Positions 10,634 to 20,254 of a DNA stretch of 64,000 nt are shown here, piece after piece. Numbering within the stretch: position 1 is the first letter of the stretch; the number at the start of each line of letters is the position of its first letter. The stretch lies in the NCBI GenBank assembly GCA_964019695.1, contig OZ026514.1, positions 103,760,345-103,824,344 on the forward strand, given 5' to 3'. The notes below the pieces were generated by a model, which was not told the origin of the DNA, did no database searches, and saw only the letters and a program-made list of their open reading frames with translations. The translations under genes and the position numbers were made by a program. The DNA comes from Loripinus fragilis (taxonomy: Eukaryota; Mollusca; Bivalvia; Lucinida; Lucinidae).

Positions 10634-10755
10634 ATAGTAAATTTTATTTAGCAGTTTACACTTCTAAAAAATCCCAAAATGCTGCATATTTTTCCCAATT
10701 CAATCCAGGTGCATTTTCCCAAAATGGCTGGAATAGGCCCTGTACTTTGTCATAG

Positions 10756-12558
10756 CTAGATTTCCAGAACAACAACACCAAACCCTTCTGGAATTATGCT
10801 AAATCAAAAAGGGAAGATAATATCGGTATTGCCCTCCTGAAAAGCAAAGGCCAGCTGATCAGTGACCCCAAAGGACGAGCTGAAATATTGGTTGACCAGT
10901 TTGTTTCGGTGTTTACCAAAGATGTTGGTCGGGACTTACCAGATGTTTCCAATCAAGTAGAAATTGACATTCCACAACTGTCAATAGGAGAGGAAGGTGT
11001 ATTCAAGCTGCTGCATAATATAAAGGTGGACAAAGCTGCAGGCCCAGATGAACTCCCCAACAGAGTTCTACAAGAATGTGCATCTGAAATTACCCCAGCA
11101 GTTACAGCAATTTTCCAGAAGTCGGTGGACTCCGGCGAACTGCCAGAAGACTGGAGAGATGCAAATGGTGCACCAGTGTACAAGAAAGGCGATCGTCATA
11201 CACCGGAGAACTACCGCCCAGTATCCCTCACCTGTGTACTATCAAAGCGACTTGAGCACATCATCTGCCACCACATGCTCAATCATCTAGACAAGCACCA
11301 AGTAATGACATCACTAAACCATGGATTTCGTTCGGGATACTCATGTGAGACACAGCTAGTCGTCACAGCCCACGATCTTCTCAATTTCTACGACCAAAAC
11401 AGACAAGTAGACGTAGTAATTCTTGACTTTAGCAAGGCCTTCGACACTGTGCCCCACAGGAAATTACTCCACAAGCTCGATGCATATGGTATCAGAGGGC
11501 CATTACATACATGGATTGGCAATTTCCTCACCCAGCGAAAGATGAACGTGGTCGTCGAGGGGGAGAAATCACACTCTGTTCATGTTGGTTCTGGGGTGCC
11601 TCAAGGTACAGTTCTTGGACCCCTCCTATTTCTTTGCCATATCAACGATTTACCCGAATGTGTCAACTCTCAGATCAGACTATTTGCTGATGATTGTCTA
11701 CTGTACAGGCCAATCAACTCCCCACAAGATCACCAAACACTCCAAGGTGACCTCAACAACCTACAGATTTGGGCCGATGACTGGGGTATGAAGTTCAATA
11801 CCAAAAAATGCTACCTGCTTAGTACCAAATCAAAATCAAGCCACTTCTTCACCATCAACGACCAAATACTCAAACAAGTACAGGACAACCCATATTTAGG
11901 AATCACATTTTCTGAGGACCTGAAATGGAAAACCCACATCAACAATACCAGCAAGAAGGCCAATTCCACCCTAGGCTTCCTCAGAAGAAATCTGCGCCAC
12001 TGCCCAATGCCTTGCAGGAAGAATGCTTATCTGGCTCTTGTCCGTTCCAAGCTAGAGTATGGGAGTGTTGTTTGGGACCCCTACCTCAAGAACGACATCG
12101 ACAGGCTAGAGAGAGTCCAGAGATCAGCAGCCCGATTCATCACAGGTGACTACAAGTCCAGACATGAGGGATGTGTAACAAACATGCTCACTGACCTCGA
12201 CCTGCCTTCCCTAGAAGAGAGACGACGCCAACAGAGACTGACATTCCTGTACAAGGTGGTGAAAGGGCACGTACCGGCTATCAATATAGAAGTTTTTTTA
12301 TTAGAACACTATTTAAGGGCTCAAAGACCGAAACGTACCATCCGGGCAAAACAATTTGAAGACTTTGTAAAAAAAAACATAGTAGAAAGATCAATATGCA
12401 ACAACACCCAGTGTTTTAGACCTATCACAGCAAAATCTGAACAATATAGAAACTCTTTCTTCGTAAGAACAGCATATGACTGGAACCCATTGAGTGACAA
12501 TATAGTGAACTGTGATTCAGTGGAAACATTCAGGACGTTAATTAATAAAAGAGACTAA
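10756..12558 (+). CDS. LINE reverse transcriptase, 5'-truncated
   Basis: An open frame of about 600 codons runs from just after a stop at 10753 to TAA/TGA at 12558. It opens with the linker NTKPFWNYAKSKREDNIG typical of Jockey/CR1-group LINEs. It carries all RT landmarks: DKAAGPDELP, NYRPVSLTCV, GFRSGYSCETQL, LDFSKAFDTVPH, GVPQGTVLGPLLF, and the catalytic FADD (about 11682-11693). The C-terminal domain (SKLEYGSVVWDPY, LERVQRSAARFI, RNSFFVRTAYDWNPL) is complete. AATAAA lies at 12583-12588, just after the stop. The endonuclease and ORF1 are absent, so this is a 5'-truncated retrocopy. The absence of internal stops suggests recent insertion. The enzyme would copy element RNA at the target site. 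Clade assignment within the Jockey superfamily is uncertain. Confidence 0.9.
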   Translation, partial: LDFQNNNTKPFWNYAKSKREDNIGIALLKSKGQLISDPKGRAEILVDQFVSVFTKDVGRDLPDVSNQVEIDIPQLSIGEEGVFKLLHNIKVDKAAGPDELPNRVLQECASEITPAVTAIFQKSVDSGELPEDWRDANGAPVYKKGDRHTPENYRPVSLTCVLSKRLEHIICHHMLNHLDKHQVMTSLNHGFRSGYSCETQLVVTAHDLLNFYDQNRQVDVVILDFSKAFDTVPHRKLLHKLDAYGIRGPLHTWIGNFLTQRKMNVVVEGEKSHSVHVGSGVPQGTVLGPLLFLCHINDLPECVNSQIRLFADDCLLYRPINSPQDHQTLQGDLNNLQIWADDWGMKFNTKKCYLLSTKSKSSHFFTINDQILKQVQDNPYLGITFSEDLKWKTHINNTSKKANSTLGFLRRNLRHCPMPCRKNAYLALVRSKLEYGSVVWDPYLKNDIDRLERVQRSAARFITGDYKSRHEGCVTNMLTDLDLPSLEERRRQQRLTFLYKVVKGHVPAINIEVFLLEHYLRAQRPKRTIRAKQFEDFVKKNIVERSICNNTQCFRPITAKSEQYRNSFFVRTAYDWNPLSDNIVNCDSVETFRTLINKRD

Positions 12559-12600
12559 AACTTTGCGCACTCCTACCCGTTGAATAAAAGCCAGGATTGG

Positions 12601-12991
12601 TGACTTCAACGTATTATACAGATACAGAGAGATTTACTTTGAAACGCTTATTCCACGAAAACTGGTACACCCAGCATCGCTACCCCACCCACCTCAGTAA
12701 CCTACCAGCTGACGTCAGCACTTCTGTGACAAATGAGGCCATGTGAAAATTATCTTAGCGTTTGAAATATGATAATGTATCAGGTAAAGAAGCTTTGATA
12801 CTTTAAAAAAGTCAGAAATGCCTTAAATATTGGTTTAAATGTACTTTCATTTTGTCTTGCGCGCTTTCGATCATGGATTAAAAGCGCTTTGAAATGATGA
12901 AAAGCTTTCATGTAAAATAAAACCCAATCATTTATCAACTCCCCAGTTGTGATTAAGTTGACACTCCCCAACTCGGACCCCACGGTATTCC
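12601..12991. other. spacer, perhaps 3' UTR of minus-strand LINE
   Basis: No ORF. If the Penelope-like insertion is removed, this sequence joins the 3' side of the minus-strand LINE at 14314-15189, so part of it may be that element's 3' UTR (inference). Confidence 0.35.
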
Positions 12992-13009
12992 AATGGGTAC
13001 TAATTGGTT

Positions 13010-13159
<150 letters not shown>

Positions 13160-13280
13160 GAAATAGGCTAATGCACCAAACGAGATATCTTTCCTGTGGC
13201 ACTGGATCCAGTAAAGGATGCTAAATTGATTTGAGAAATAAATATAAAAGGATATAAATCAAAAAACAGTGCTAATTTTT

Positions 13281-13327
13281 TTTGAAACTAAGCGCTTTCG
13301 GCTTTCGCCTTCACCAGAGTTTCAAGA
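13281..13327 (-). ncRNA. hammerhead-ribozyme-like motif
   Basis: Read on the minus strand: UUGAAACU, CUGGUGA, A-GGC-GAAA-GCC, GAAA, GCGCUU, AGUUUCAA. The outer 8-nt segments are perfectly complementary (stem I), GGC/GCC closes a GAAA loop (stem II), and a tiny stem III (AG/CU) precedes the expected cleavage site. This is the layout of a type I hammerhead with minimal stem III. The core differs from CUGANGA at one place (A6 to G), which should impair or abolish activity in this copy. Hammerheads are known from Penelope-like elements. The fold is deduced by eye. Confidence 0.6.
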
Positions 13328-13606
13328 CACAATAGATAAGGTGAATAGTTAACAAAATATAACTATATACATGAATTATGTGAATATTTAAGCCCTAAAA
13401 AGGGCCCAGCTGTTGTACGTGTATTTTCGCAAATATGACTGCACAATATTAATGAATTAAATACAGCGTACAAAATTGGCGTTCTGGCAAGAAATGTCTT
13501 GTACGAAAATTTGTGTAGAACAGAAGTCTAATACATGCCTAGGCTTCTAAGAGATCGTCTACAACAACACAGCACACCAAGTGTTCTACTATATGACCAG
13601 ATAGAG

Positions 13607-14272
13607 TCAGTCACCCTTGTTGGTGCCAAATGGACACAGGGTGTTCAGACGCCGAATCCAGTAGCTCTCACGGAGTTTCCTGGTCGAATCTGACCACTCC
13701 TTGTTGTGTTCAAGGCAGCAGACAGAGGCATTACTCAAGAAGTCATGATCAGCAGAATGAAAATGTTCTGCTGTTGGTGATCTTTCAAACCTACGGTGTC
13801 TCCAGTCGTCACGATGGCCATTCATACGTTTGTTCAATGGGCCTTTGGTTTCTCCTACGTACTGTTTGTTGCAACTGCTGCAAGAGATCAGATACACAAC
13901 ATTCTCTGTTGTGCAGTCTGTGTTTTGTCTCAGTCTTACAGTGGCCCCAGAAGATGACTTCACAGTGCCAGCAGAGGTTATCATTTTGCAGCATTGACAT
14001 CTTTTTCTGCCACAGGGTCGACATTCACCAGTTTGGTTGTCATCACCAGAGTTTGGTTTGAGTCGTGCTCGTACCAGGAAATCACGAAGGCTTTTGGGGC
14101 GTCTGAAAGCCATGACTGGTTTGCTCTGGTAAATATCCTTCAACTCATCTGATGACTCGATGATGGACCAATTTTTGTCAACAATATCCCTGACCTTGGG
14201 TAGGTCAGGATGATATGTCAGCACAAATGGGAGTATTGTGCCGACCTCTGCAGACTTTGGCCTGTATGACAT
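13607..14272 (-). CDS. Penelope-like GIY-YIG endonuclease domain
   Basis: A 221-codon frame. Residues 1-80 match the linker after the RT in Penelope-like proteins (TYHPDLPKVRDIV, AFRRPKSLRDFLVRARL). A Cys-rich segment follows (CRPCGRKRCQCC), then the GIY-YIG nuclease core: VVYLISCSSCNKQYVGET, KRMNGHRDD and EHFHSADHDF. The enzyme nicks chromosomal DNA to prime reverse transcription. The first in-frame ATG lies in the TA-rich 5' junction, so the true N-terminus and the RT domain are lost and this is a remnant rather than a functional gene. The Cys-rich stretch fits the linker/zinc-finger seen in endonuclease-positive families. Confidence 0.9.
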   Translation of the reverse strand: MSYRPKSAEVGTILPFVLTYHPDLPKVRDIVDKNWSIIESSDELKDIYQSKPVMAFRRPKSLRDFLVRARLKPNSGDDNQTGECRPCGRKRCQCCKMITSAGTVKSSSGATVRLRQNTDCTTENVVYLISCSSCNKQYVGETKGPLNKRMNGHRDDWRHRRFERSPTAEHFHSADHDFLSNASVCCLEHNKEWSDSTRKLRESYWIRRLNTLCPFGTNKGD

Positions 14273-14313
14273 ATATATGACATATATATATATATATGAA
14301 TGGGTACTAATTG

Positions 14314-15189
14314 TGCTCTGTATCTGTATATCTTGAACGGTAGGACCACTTCTGGTACATTAACCGCGGGTGTGTGCGCTACTTATTGGCTGGTTACATA
14401 AGTATGGACAGCTGTTTTGAAGCTGTTTACTGTCTCTGCGCGAATGTGGGTGTCTGATAAACAGTTCCAATCACTTGTAGTTTTCACAAAATAAGAGTTC
14501 TTATGTTGATCTGTGTTTGACGCTGGTACTTTATAGCACTCCTAATTATTTAAAGTATATTTACTGATAATGTTTGATGAGTAGCAGTCTTGATGAGATT
14601 GCGGTTTTATTTGTCTTTTGTTCCTAATAGAAATGAATACCTCGTCAGCATTGATTGCTGGTACCATATCCCTCACAATTTTATGCATCATGACTAATCT
14701 GGATTCTAATCGACGTTGTTGTAGCGGTTATAACTTAAGGTCCCGAAGCATTTCACGTACGCAGCCATCAAATCTAGAGCAATAGTCATTTTTTATGTAT
14801 CTGGCTGCTTGTCTTTGGATTTTTTCGATTGACTGAATGTCTTGTAATTTGTACGGATCCCAGACTATTGCACCATACTCCAATGTAGAGCGCACAAGGG
14901 CTATGTATGATAATCTTTTACATTCCTCTGAGCAATATTGAAGGTTTCTAAGAAGGAATCCAAGTGTAGAATTTTCTTTCTTAACAATGTTAGTTATATT
15001 GGTTTTCCACTGCAAGTCATTTGAAATCGTAATTCCTAAATATGGACTTGAATTTACTTCTTGCAATATTTCGCCGTCTAGTTGATAAAAACGTGATGAC
15101 TTTTGACGATTAGATAGGATACAACACTTTTAGCATTGAAACGCATGCCCCATTTTGCTGCCCATTTCTCCAAATTCAATCAACTCACC
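14314..15189 (-). pseudogene. LINE RT C-terminal part, interrupted
   Basis: The minus strand encodes, over more than one frame, NLEKWAAKWGMRFNA, SPYLGITISNDLQWK, NSTLGFLLRNLQYC, STLEYGAIVWDPY, KIQRQAARYI and a tail like NSYFVKTTSDWN. This is the same module order as the plus-strand LINE at 10756-12558, but diverged. The catalytic region is absent: the element is cut at about 15189 by another LINE. The Penelope-like insertion sits in its 3' flank. Confidence 0.8.
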
Positions 15190-16562
15190 ATTAACTCACC
15201 ATTACCGAGGTCGTACCAAGCTGCTAGGCAACTTCTAAAGACCCATTTGAACATCTTTTCACAAAATTTGAAAACATTGTTTCACCCGGGATGTAGCATG
15301 GTGCATTGAATTTGAGCTCATGTCCGTGCCAATGTTTGTCCAGCCTTGATTTGAAAGCGTTCAGTGAAGGTGCCATCACAACTGCGTTTGGTAGAGAATT
15401 CCACACATCAACAACACGGTTTGAAAAAACACTGGATCTCACTTTAAGTCGTGACCGAGGTTTGAAGATTTTCAGACTGTTACCTCTTGTCGACAGTTCT
15501 GACATGGTGAAGAACTTATCTATATCTACTTGATCAATTTGGTTGAGGATCTTATAAACCTGTATTACATCAGCTCTTAAACGTCTATATTCAAGAGTTG
15601 GAAGTCCCAATGTTTTTAATCTGTCCTCATAGGTGCGACCTGAGAGTGAGTTAACCAAGCGTGTTGCCCTTCTCTGTACATTTTCCAGTGTGATACTGTC
15701 TTTTTTGAACATCGGTGACCATACTGAGGTTGCATACTCCAAGTGTGGACGTACCAGGGATTTATACAAATTTAGAAACATGACCTTATCAATATAGGTA
15801 AAACTTCTAAATATCAGTCCAAGATTCCTATTTGCTATCGCAGCCTTTTTGGATATATGATCTCTAAAAATCATTTTTTCGTCGAATATGACGCCTAGGT
15901 CCTTTTCACTTGTTACGCGCGTTACTTCTGTTGGGTTTTGGTCCTCTGACATGATATATTGTGTGTCTGGATGATTTTTTCCAATGTGAAGATATTTGCA
16001 TTTCTTGATATGGAAGAACATTTTCCATATTTTGGCCCATTCTTCAGCATTTTTTAAACCAACTTGCATCCTGATCCTGTCATTTTCTTCTTTGATTGGT
16101 GAATACAACTTTGCATCATCTGCGAATAGTTTAATACAGCAATTTAAGATCTCTGGCATATCATTTATAAATATGAGGAAAAGTATTGGCCCCAGGACAC
16201 TTCCTTGAGGGATTCCTGATGTGACTTTCCTCCATTCTGATTGGATCCCATTGATAACTACACGCTGTTTGCGTTTTGACAGAAATTCCTTTATCCAATT
16301 GTAAACTTTGCCCTTGATACCATATCCTGATAGTTTCTTTAAGAGCCTTTTATGGGGTACCTTATCAAAGGCTTTTGCAAAGTCCAGATAGATTACATCC
16401 ACATCTTCTCCCCTGTCTAGTGCTTGAGTAGCTTCTTCCATGAATTCTAGTAACTGGGTTGTGCAAGATCTGTCAGAAACAAACCCATGTTGTGATTTAT
16501 TGAATAGGTTATTTCGCTCCATATGGTTAACCAATTTGTACCTAATAATTTTTTCCATTGCT
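15190..16562 (-). CDS. CR1-group LINE RT, 5'-truncated
   Basis: The ORF at 16558-15224 (444 codons) carries SQHGFVSDRSCTTQLLEF, YLDFAKAFDKVPHKRL, SGIPQGSVLGPILFLIF and catalytic FADD in LFADDAKLYSPI, followed by the C-terminal module (LVRPHLEYATSVWSP, NVQRRATRLV, VVDVWNSLPNAVV). The 3' side after the stop ends in short repeats of AATGGTGAGTT, typical for this LINE group. At 16562 it ends against an unrelated RT fragment, so the endonuclease and RT N-terminus are missing. The intact reading frame suggests a fairly recent copy inserted into the neighbouring LINE remnant. Confidence 0.88.
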
Positions 16563-16567
16563 ATTGT

Positions 16568-17040
16568 GCTCCTCTTGTTGCAGATTTGTTTTTGTTTTGT
16601 TATGAGAGAGACTTTATGTTGTCTCTGTCAGGCAATAATCAAACTGGTATTATTGAAGCTATTATAGGAGATGATACATTGATAAGTTAAGGATCTTTAA
16701 TGCAAACCTAACATCTATATGTGCCTGGATCCACATCTGAACTAAGGGTGAGGTTGGTGCACCGTTAAACCAGTTTAAGCCCTCCAGTAAAATATTTTAC
16801 TGACCATTCCAAGGCGGTACTTCTTTTGTGGATCTTTTATGTTTTTTTCTGTCTTGTGTTTGCTATGCCTTTGTGAGCGTCTGTTTGTATGTGCCTTGTG
16901 GTCACCTGCTGGGAAAGGGCTGACCTCTAGGCTCTCGTTTGTGGTGTCCAACTGTGAGTTTGTCACTTTCCCATTGGTATCCTGGGTCAGGTGTGATACT
17001 TGATTGTATCGATTCCTGATCTTGTACCCATAGAAAATGT
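16568..17040 (+). mobile_element. internally deleted YLDD-type RT element
   Basis: 16568-16660 reproduces 25350-25445 almost base for base (CAPLVADLFLFCYERDFM region), then jumps directly into a 3' non-coding tail (16665-17030). The tail matches the complement of 45680-46060 (marker GTAAAATATTTTACTG.CCA, then GCGTCTGTTTGTATGTGC). The RT catalytic segment and C-terminus are deleted. Same family as the elements at 18721-19471 and 25090-32955, different subfamily tail. Confidence 0.75.
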
Positions 17041-17174
17041 TATATAAATGCTGTTAGGCCCTTTACATAAGTTTAACTTCAGTTTCAAGAAGTAAGAATA
17101 TATCTGATCAACATTCATCAAAGTTTTAATAAAAAAACCCCATCTAAATGTAATTACGTAGATAAAGAATTACA

Positions 17175-17810
17175 TATCAGGGGCGTAGTTAGCCCGGCTA
17201 TGATGTTGAATCACACTTGTGCTAGGGGGTCCGGGGGTAGCTCCCGCAGAAAAAAATGATAAAAATGGCGCGATCTGATGCATTGTGAGTGTTCCAAAGT
17301 AGGTTATTATCAACCTTAAAATCAACAATTTTTAGGCTAATAAATCAACAACCCAAATTTTGTGCCATATTTTTCTCCAAGATCAATCCAGACGCGCACG
17401 ATAGTTCCAAAATGAAAACATTCACATTTTACAAGGGGGTCTGGGGTGCAATAGCCCTCGAAGCCAAAGCAATGTAAAAATGGAGGCGTTCCTTTTTAAC
17501 ATCAAATATTACTTTTCACATCAAATATTACATACCAGGCGCGTATATAGACCTGTAATGATGTCGATTCAGATTTGTGCTAGGGGGTCTGAGTTGCAGG
17601 CTCCCCCGGATTTTTTTTTTATAAAAATGGTGCAATCTGGCGCATTTCTGAGCTTTCCAAAATATGTTATTATCAACTATTAAAGATGACTTTCCAAAAT
17701 ATTAAAAATAATTCGCCCTATCAGCCACCAATAACAATCCAGATTAGCAAGTTATCACGAAAGGAAATTTTTTTAGATTTTCGAAGGGGGGTCTGGGGGG
17801 GGGGGCTTCC
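17175..17810. repeat. two direct copies of a 280-bp repeat
   Basis: 17175-17460 and 17520-17810 share GGGCGTA.TTAG, TTGTGCTAGGGGGTC, AAAAATGG.GC.ATCTG and TTATTATCAAC. A G-run lies at the end (near 17795). Non-coding duplication. Confidence 0.7.
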
Positions 17811-17851
17811 CAGGCTTTTTCTTAAAGGTGAGATATTTTAAAACTTTTTTG

Positions 17852-17975
17852 CAGGGCTCCCTAAATCCCCAAAGCTATGAGCTTGCTCCCTAAATCCCTG
17901 AAAATAATCAGCACTGCTCCCCAGCTCCCTGAAAATAAATAGCCATTCTCCCCAAGTCCCCAAACCCCTGGGGCC
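17852..17975. repeat. short CCCTAAATCCC-type tandem repeat
   Basis: Three or four degenerate units of GCTCCCTAAATCCC../CCCTGAAAATAAT. Non-coding. Confidence 0.55.
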
Positions 17976-18235
17976 CCCTCAATCAAGTGACAATTGCTGC
18001 CATTACGGACATTTTTATTTAAAAAAAGACATTTTTACCACATTTTGATAATTAACAGAACAAATAGTCCAAAAAAGACACTTATGCTCTGAAACGGTAA
18101 CCAACCAGTGGTATTTGAATAAATGAAATTATGCTGAAAATATAGCCTCATAAAGCGAAATGCAACTCACATGCTTCACAGCTCAATATATAATGCAAAC
18201 TGATCCAACCACCACTCCTACCAACTATACACTAC

Positions 18236-18395
18236 ACTCTTGAAGAGAGAGCTGGTTGCTTTGCTTAATTTGTCTTCCTGGTGTCTCGTGATGGTTGAGC
18301 GGCTCTTCCTCGCGGTGCCATGGGGTTGTATGCGGTTTGTGATTGTGGTATTTCCTGATCATACTCACTTACTATTTTTTATAATATAATATTCA
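18236..18395 (+). mobile_element. 3' tail of YLDD-type RT element
   Basis: From AGAGAGCTGGTTGCTTTGC to CTGATCATACTCACTTAC matches the last 150 bp of the elements at 21058-21523 and 31985-32955. No coding part remains. Confidence 0.75.
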
Positions 18396-18409
18396 GAACA
18401 TGCATAAAT

Positions 18410-20080
18410 GCTTGGATGAGTTTGGAATTCGTCAAGATCGGACCATAGACTGCTGCCCTTGAGAGTTTGAAAAAATCCCCATAGACTTACAATGTGAGAA
18501 ATGTGACAACTCTAGTGCTTTCACTTTTAAATAGATCTTCTTCATACTTGCATTAAAAGCATGGATGAGTTTGTGTTTTGTCCAGATTCCTTCACCGACT
18601 ATGGAGTTAGCTACCATTGGGCGTCTTAAAATCGATGTTTAATGTTGTGACCGATCTAGCGCCTTCATTTTTAATTGTATCTTTTTCATTCTGGTAGGTA
18701 ATAAGAACAGCTATAAAATAGTAAGTGAGTATGATCAGGAAATACCACAATCACAAACCGCAGACAACCCCGTGGCACAGCGAGGAAGAGCCGCTCAACC
18801 TTCACGAGACACCAGGAAGACAAGTTAAGCAAAGCAACCAGCTCTTTCTTCCCCATCAAGATGATTGCAATACTAGAATGGACATAAAGTAACGTACAAC
18901 AAAACATAGAACAACTACAGACTCCCACAATAAGAGTAACAATAAACAAAAAGTCAACAACAACAGAACCACCGCCTTAGAACGAACATCAACCTAAGCC
19001 ACCGGGGGACTTAAATGCATTTTACTGGTACCAAATCTTTGCCCTAGATTCTGCTGTTGTTGAAGTACAAGAAATGTTCAGCTCGCATGGAGGCCATCTA
19101 ACTAATGCAATGTATCATCATGGAGAACTCTCTTATCAAATTAACACACCATGATGAAACAAAGAAAAGGGCTCATGACTCACAGATAGTCAGAGCTAAA
19201 GAAAACCTCAAGTTGAGCCACGGTGGGTCCAGCTACAGATAAGCATCAGGCACCAACCCACCAATTAAAGCTTTACGTCAGAGCCGTCATAGAGTCTGAG
19301 GCCTGACCCACCGTCGTGCAATTAAAGAGGAAATCAAAGCTATAAACCGTGATTGGGTTTAAAACTAGGCATGCAGACTGTCGCATGATATCCAAGTTAT
19401 ATCCAAAATTAGTAATAAAAAATAGTAAATGACCCTTATAGAACGTTTTACTATCTTTTTGAATTGATCACTAAAATAAGCTTGAATAATCGAATTTCGG
19501 TCAGAACAAATCTCGGTCTGCGGAGTTAGCTGCTTTTGAGAGTCTGGGAAAAACACCATAGACTTACAATGGGAGAAATGTGTTGAGCACACTAATGTCT
19601 TTATTCAGGACAACTATAAAAGCTTGAATTAGTTCGAATTTCGACGACTACGGAATTAGCTGCCCTTGAGCATATGGGAAAAAGATGTTTTTTTGTTGTG
19701 GCCGCTTTTATTTTCGACTTGATCTTTTCCATTCTTGGAGGTAACAAGGACAACCATAAAATCTTGGATGAGTTCGAAATTTGATCAGTTCCCATCACAT
19801 ACTGAGGAGTTAGTTGCCTTGTGAGTCTGGAAAAATCTTCATATACTTATAATTGGAGAAATGTTGTGACCACTCTTGCAGCTTCATTTTAGTTTGATCC
19901 TTTTTATTCTTGCAGGTAATGAGGACATGCATAAACAGTTGGATGAGATTGAATTTGGGCCAGATCCCACTACTTACTACCTAGTTAGCTGCCATTGAGC
20001 GTCTAAAAATCGATCTATCCACTTTTTCTACTGACTATCAAGTTAGCTGCCATGGGGCGTCTAAAATCTATGTATCCACT
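18410..20080. repeat. degenerate ~170-bp tandem array
   Basis: Six or so diverged units at 18410-18720 and 19472-20010 share GGATGAGTT.GAATTT, AGTTAGCTGCC.TTGAG.GTCT, CATAGACTTACAATG.GAGAAATG and TTCTTG.AGGTAATAAGGAC. The array is interrupted by the retroelement at 18721-19471. Related single units lie near 24850 and 32960. Function unknown. Confidence 0.65.
18721..19471 (-). mobile_element. YLDD-type RT element, 5'-truncated
   Basis: The minus strand matches the 3' part of the element at 31985-32955: the coding remnant YFSDQFKKIVKRSI at its 5' side, the C-terminal CDSLHA-like end, then the tail with GAGCCC..GTTTCATCATGG and TCTTCCTCGCTGTGCC. TAAAATA at 18714-18720 and 19472-19478 looks like a 7-bp target duplication. 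The ORF is frame-shifted and dead. Confidence 0.8.
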
Positions 20081-20254
20081 TTTTCTTGGTTGCTTTTGAT
20101 CTAATCTTTTTTCAGCGGGAGCTGTCTATAATCGACTTTACTCTAAATTATTCACCAATCAGAAACAATCTTACATCTGCAAGTCTGCTTTCTATGCTCA
20201 TTGAAACGGACTATCTAAATTATCCACCAATCAGAATAAATCTTACATCTGTAA

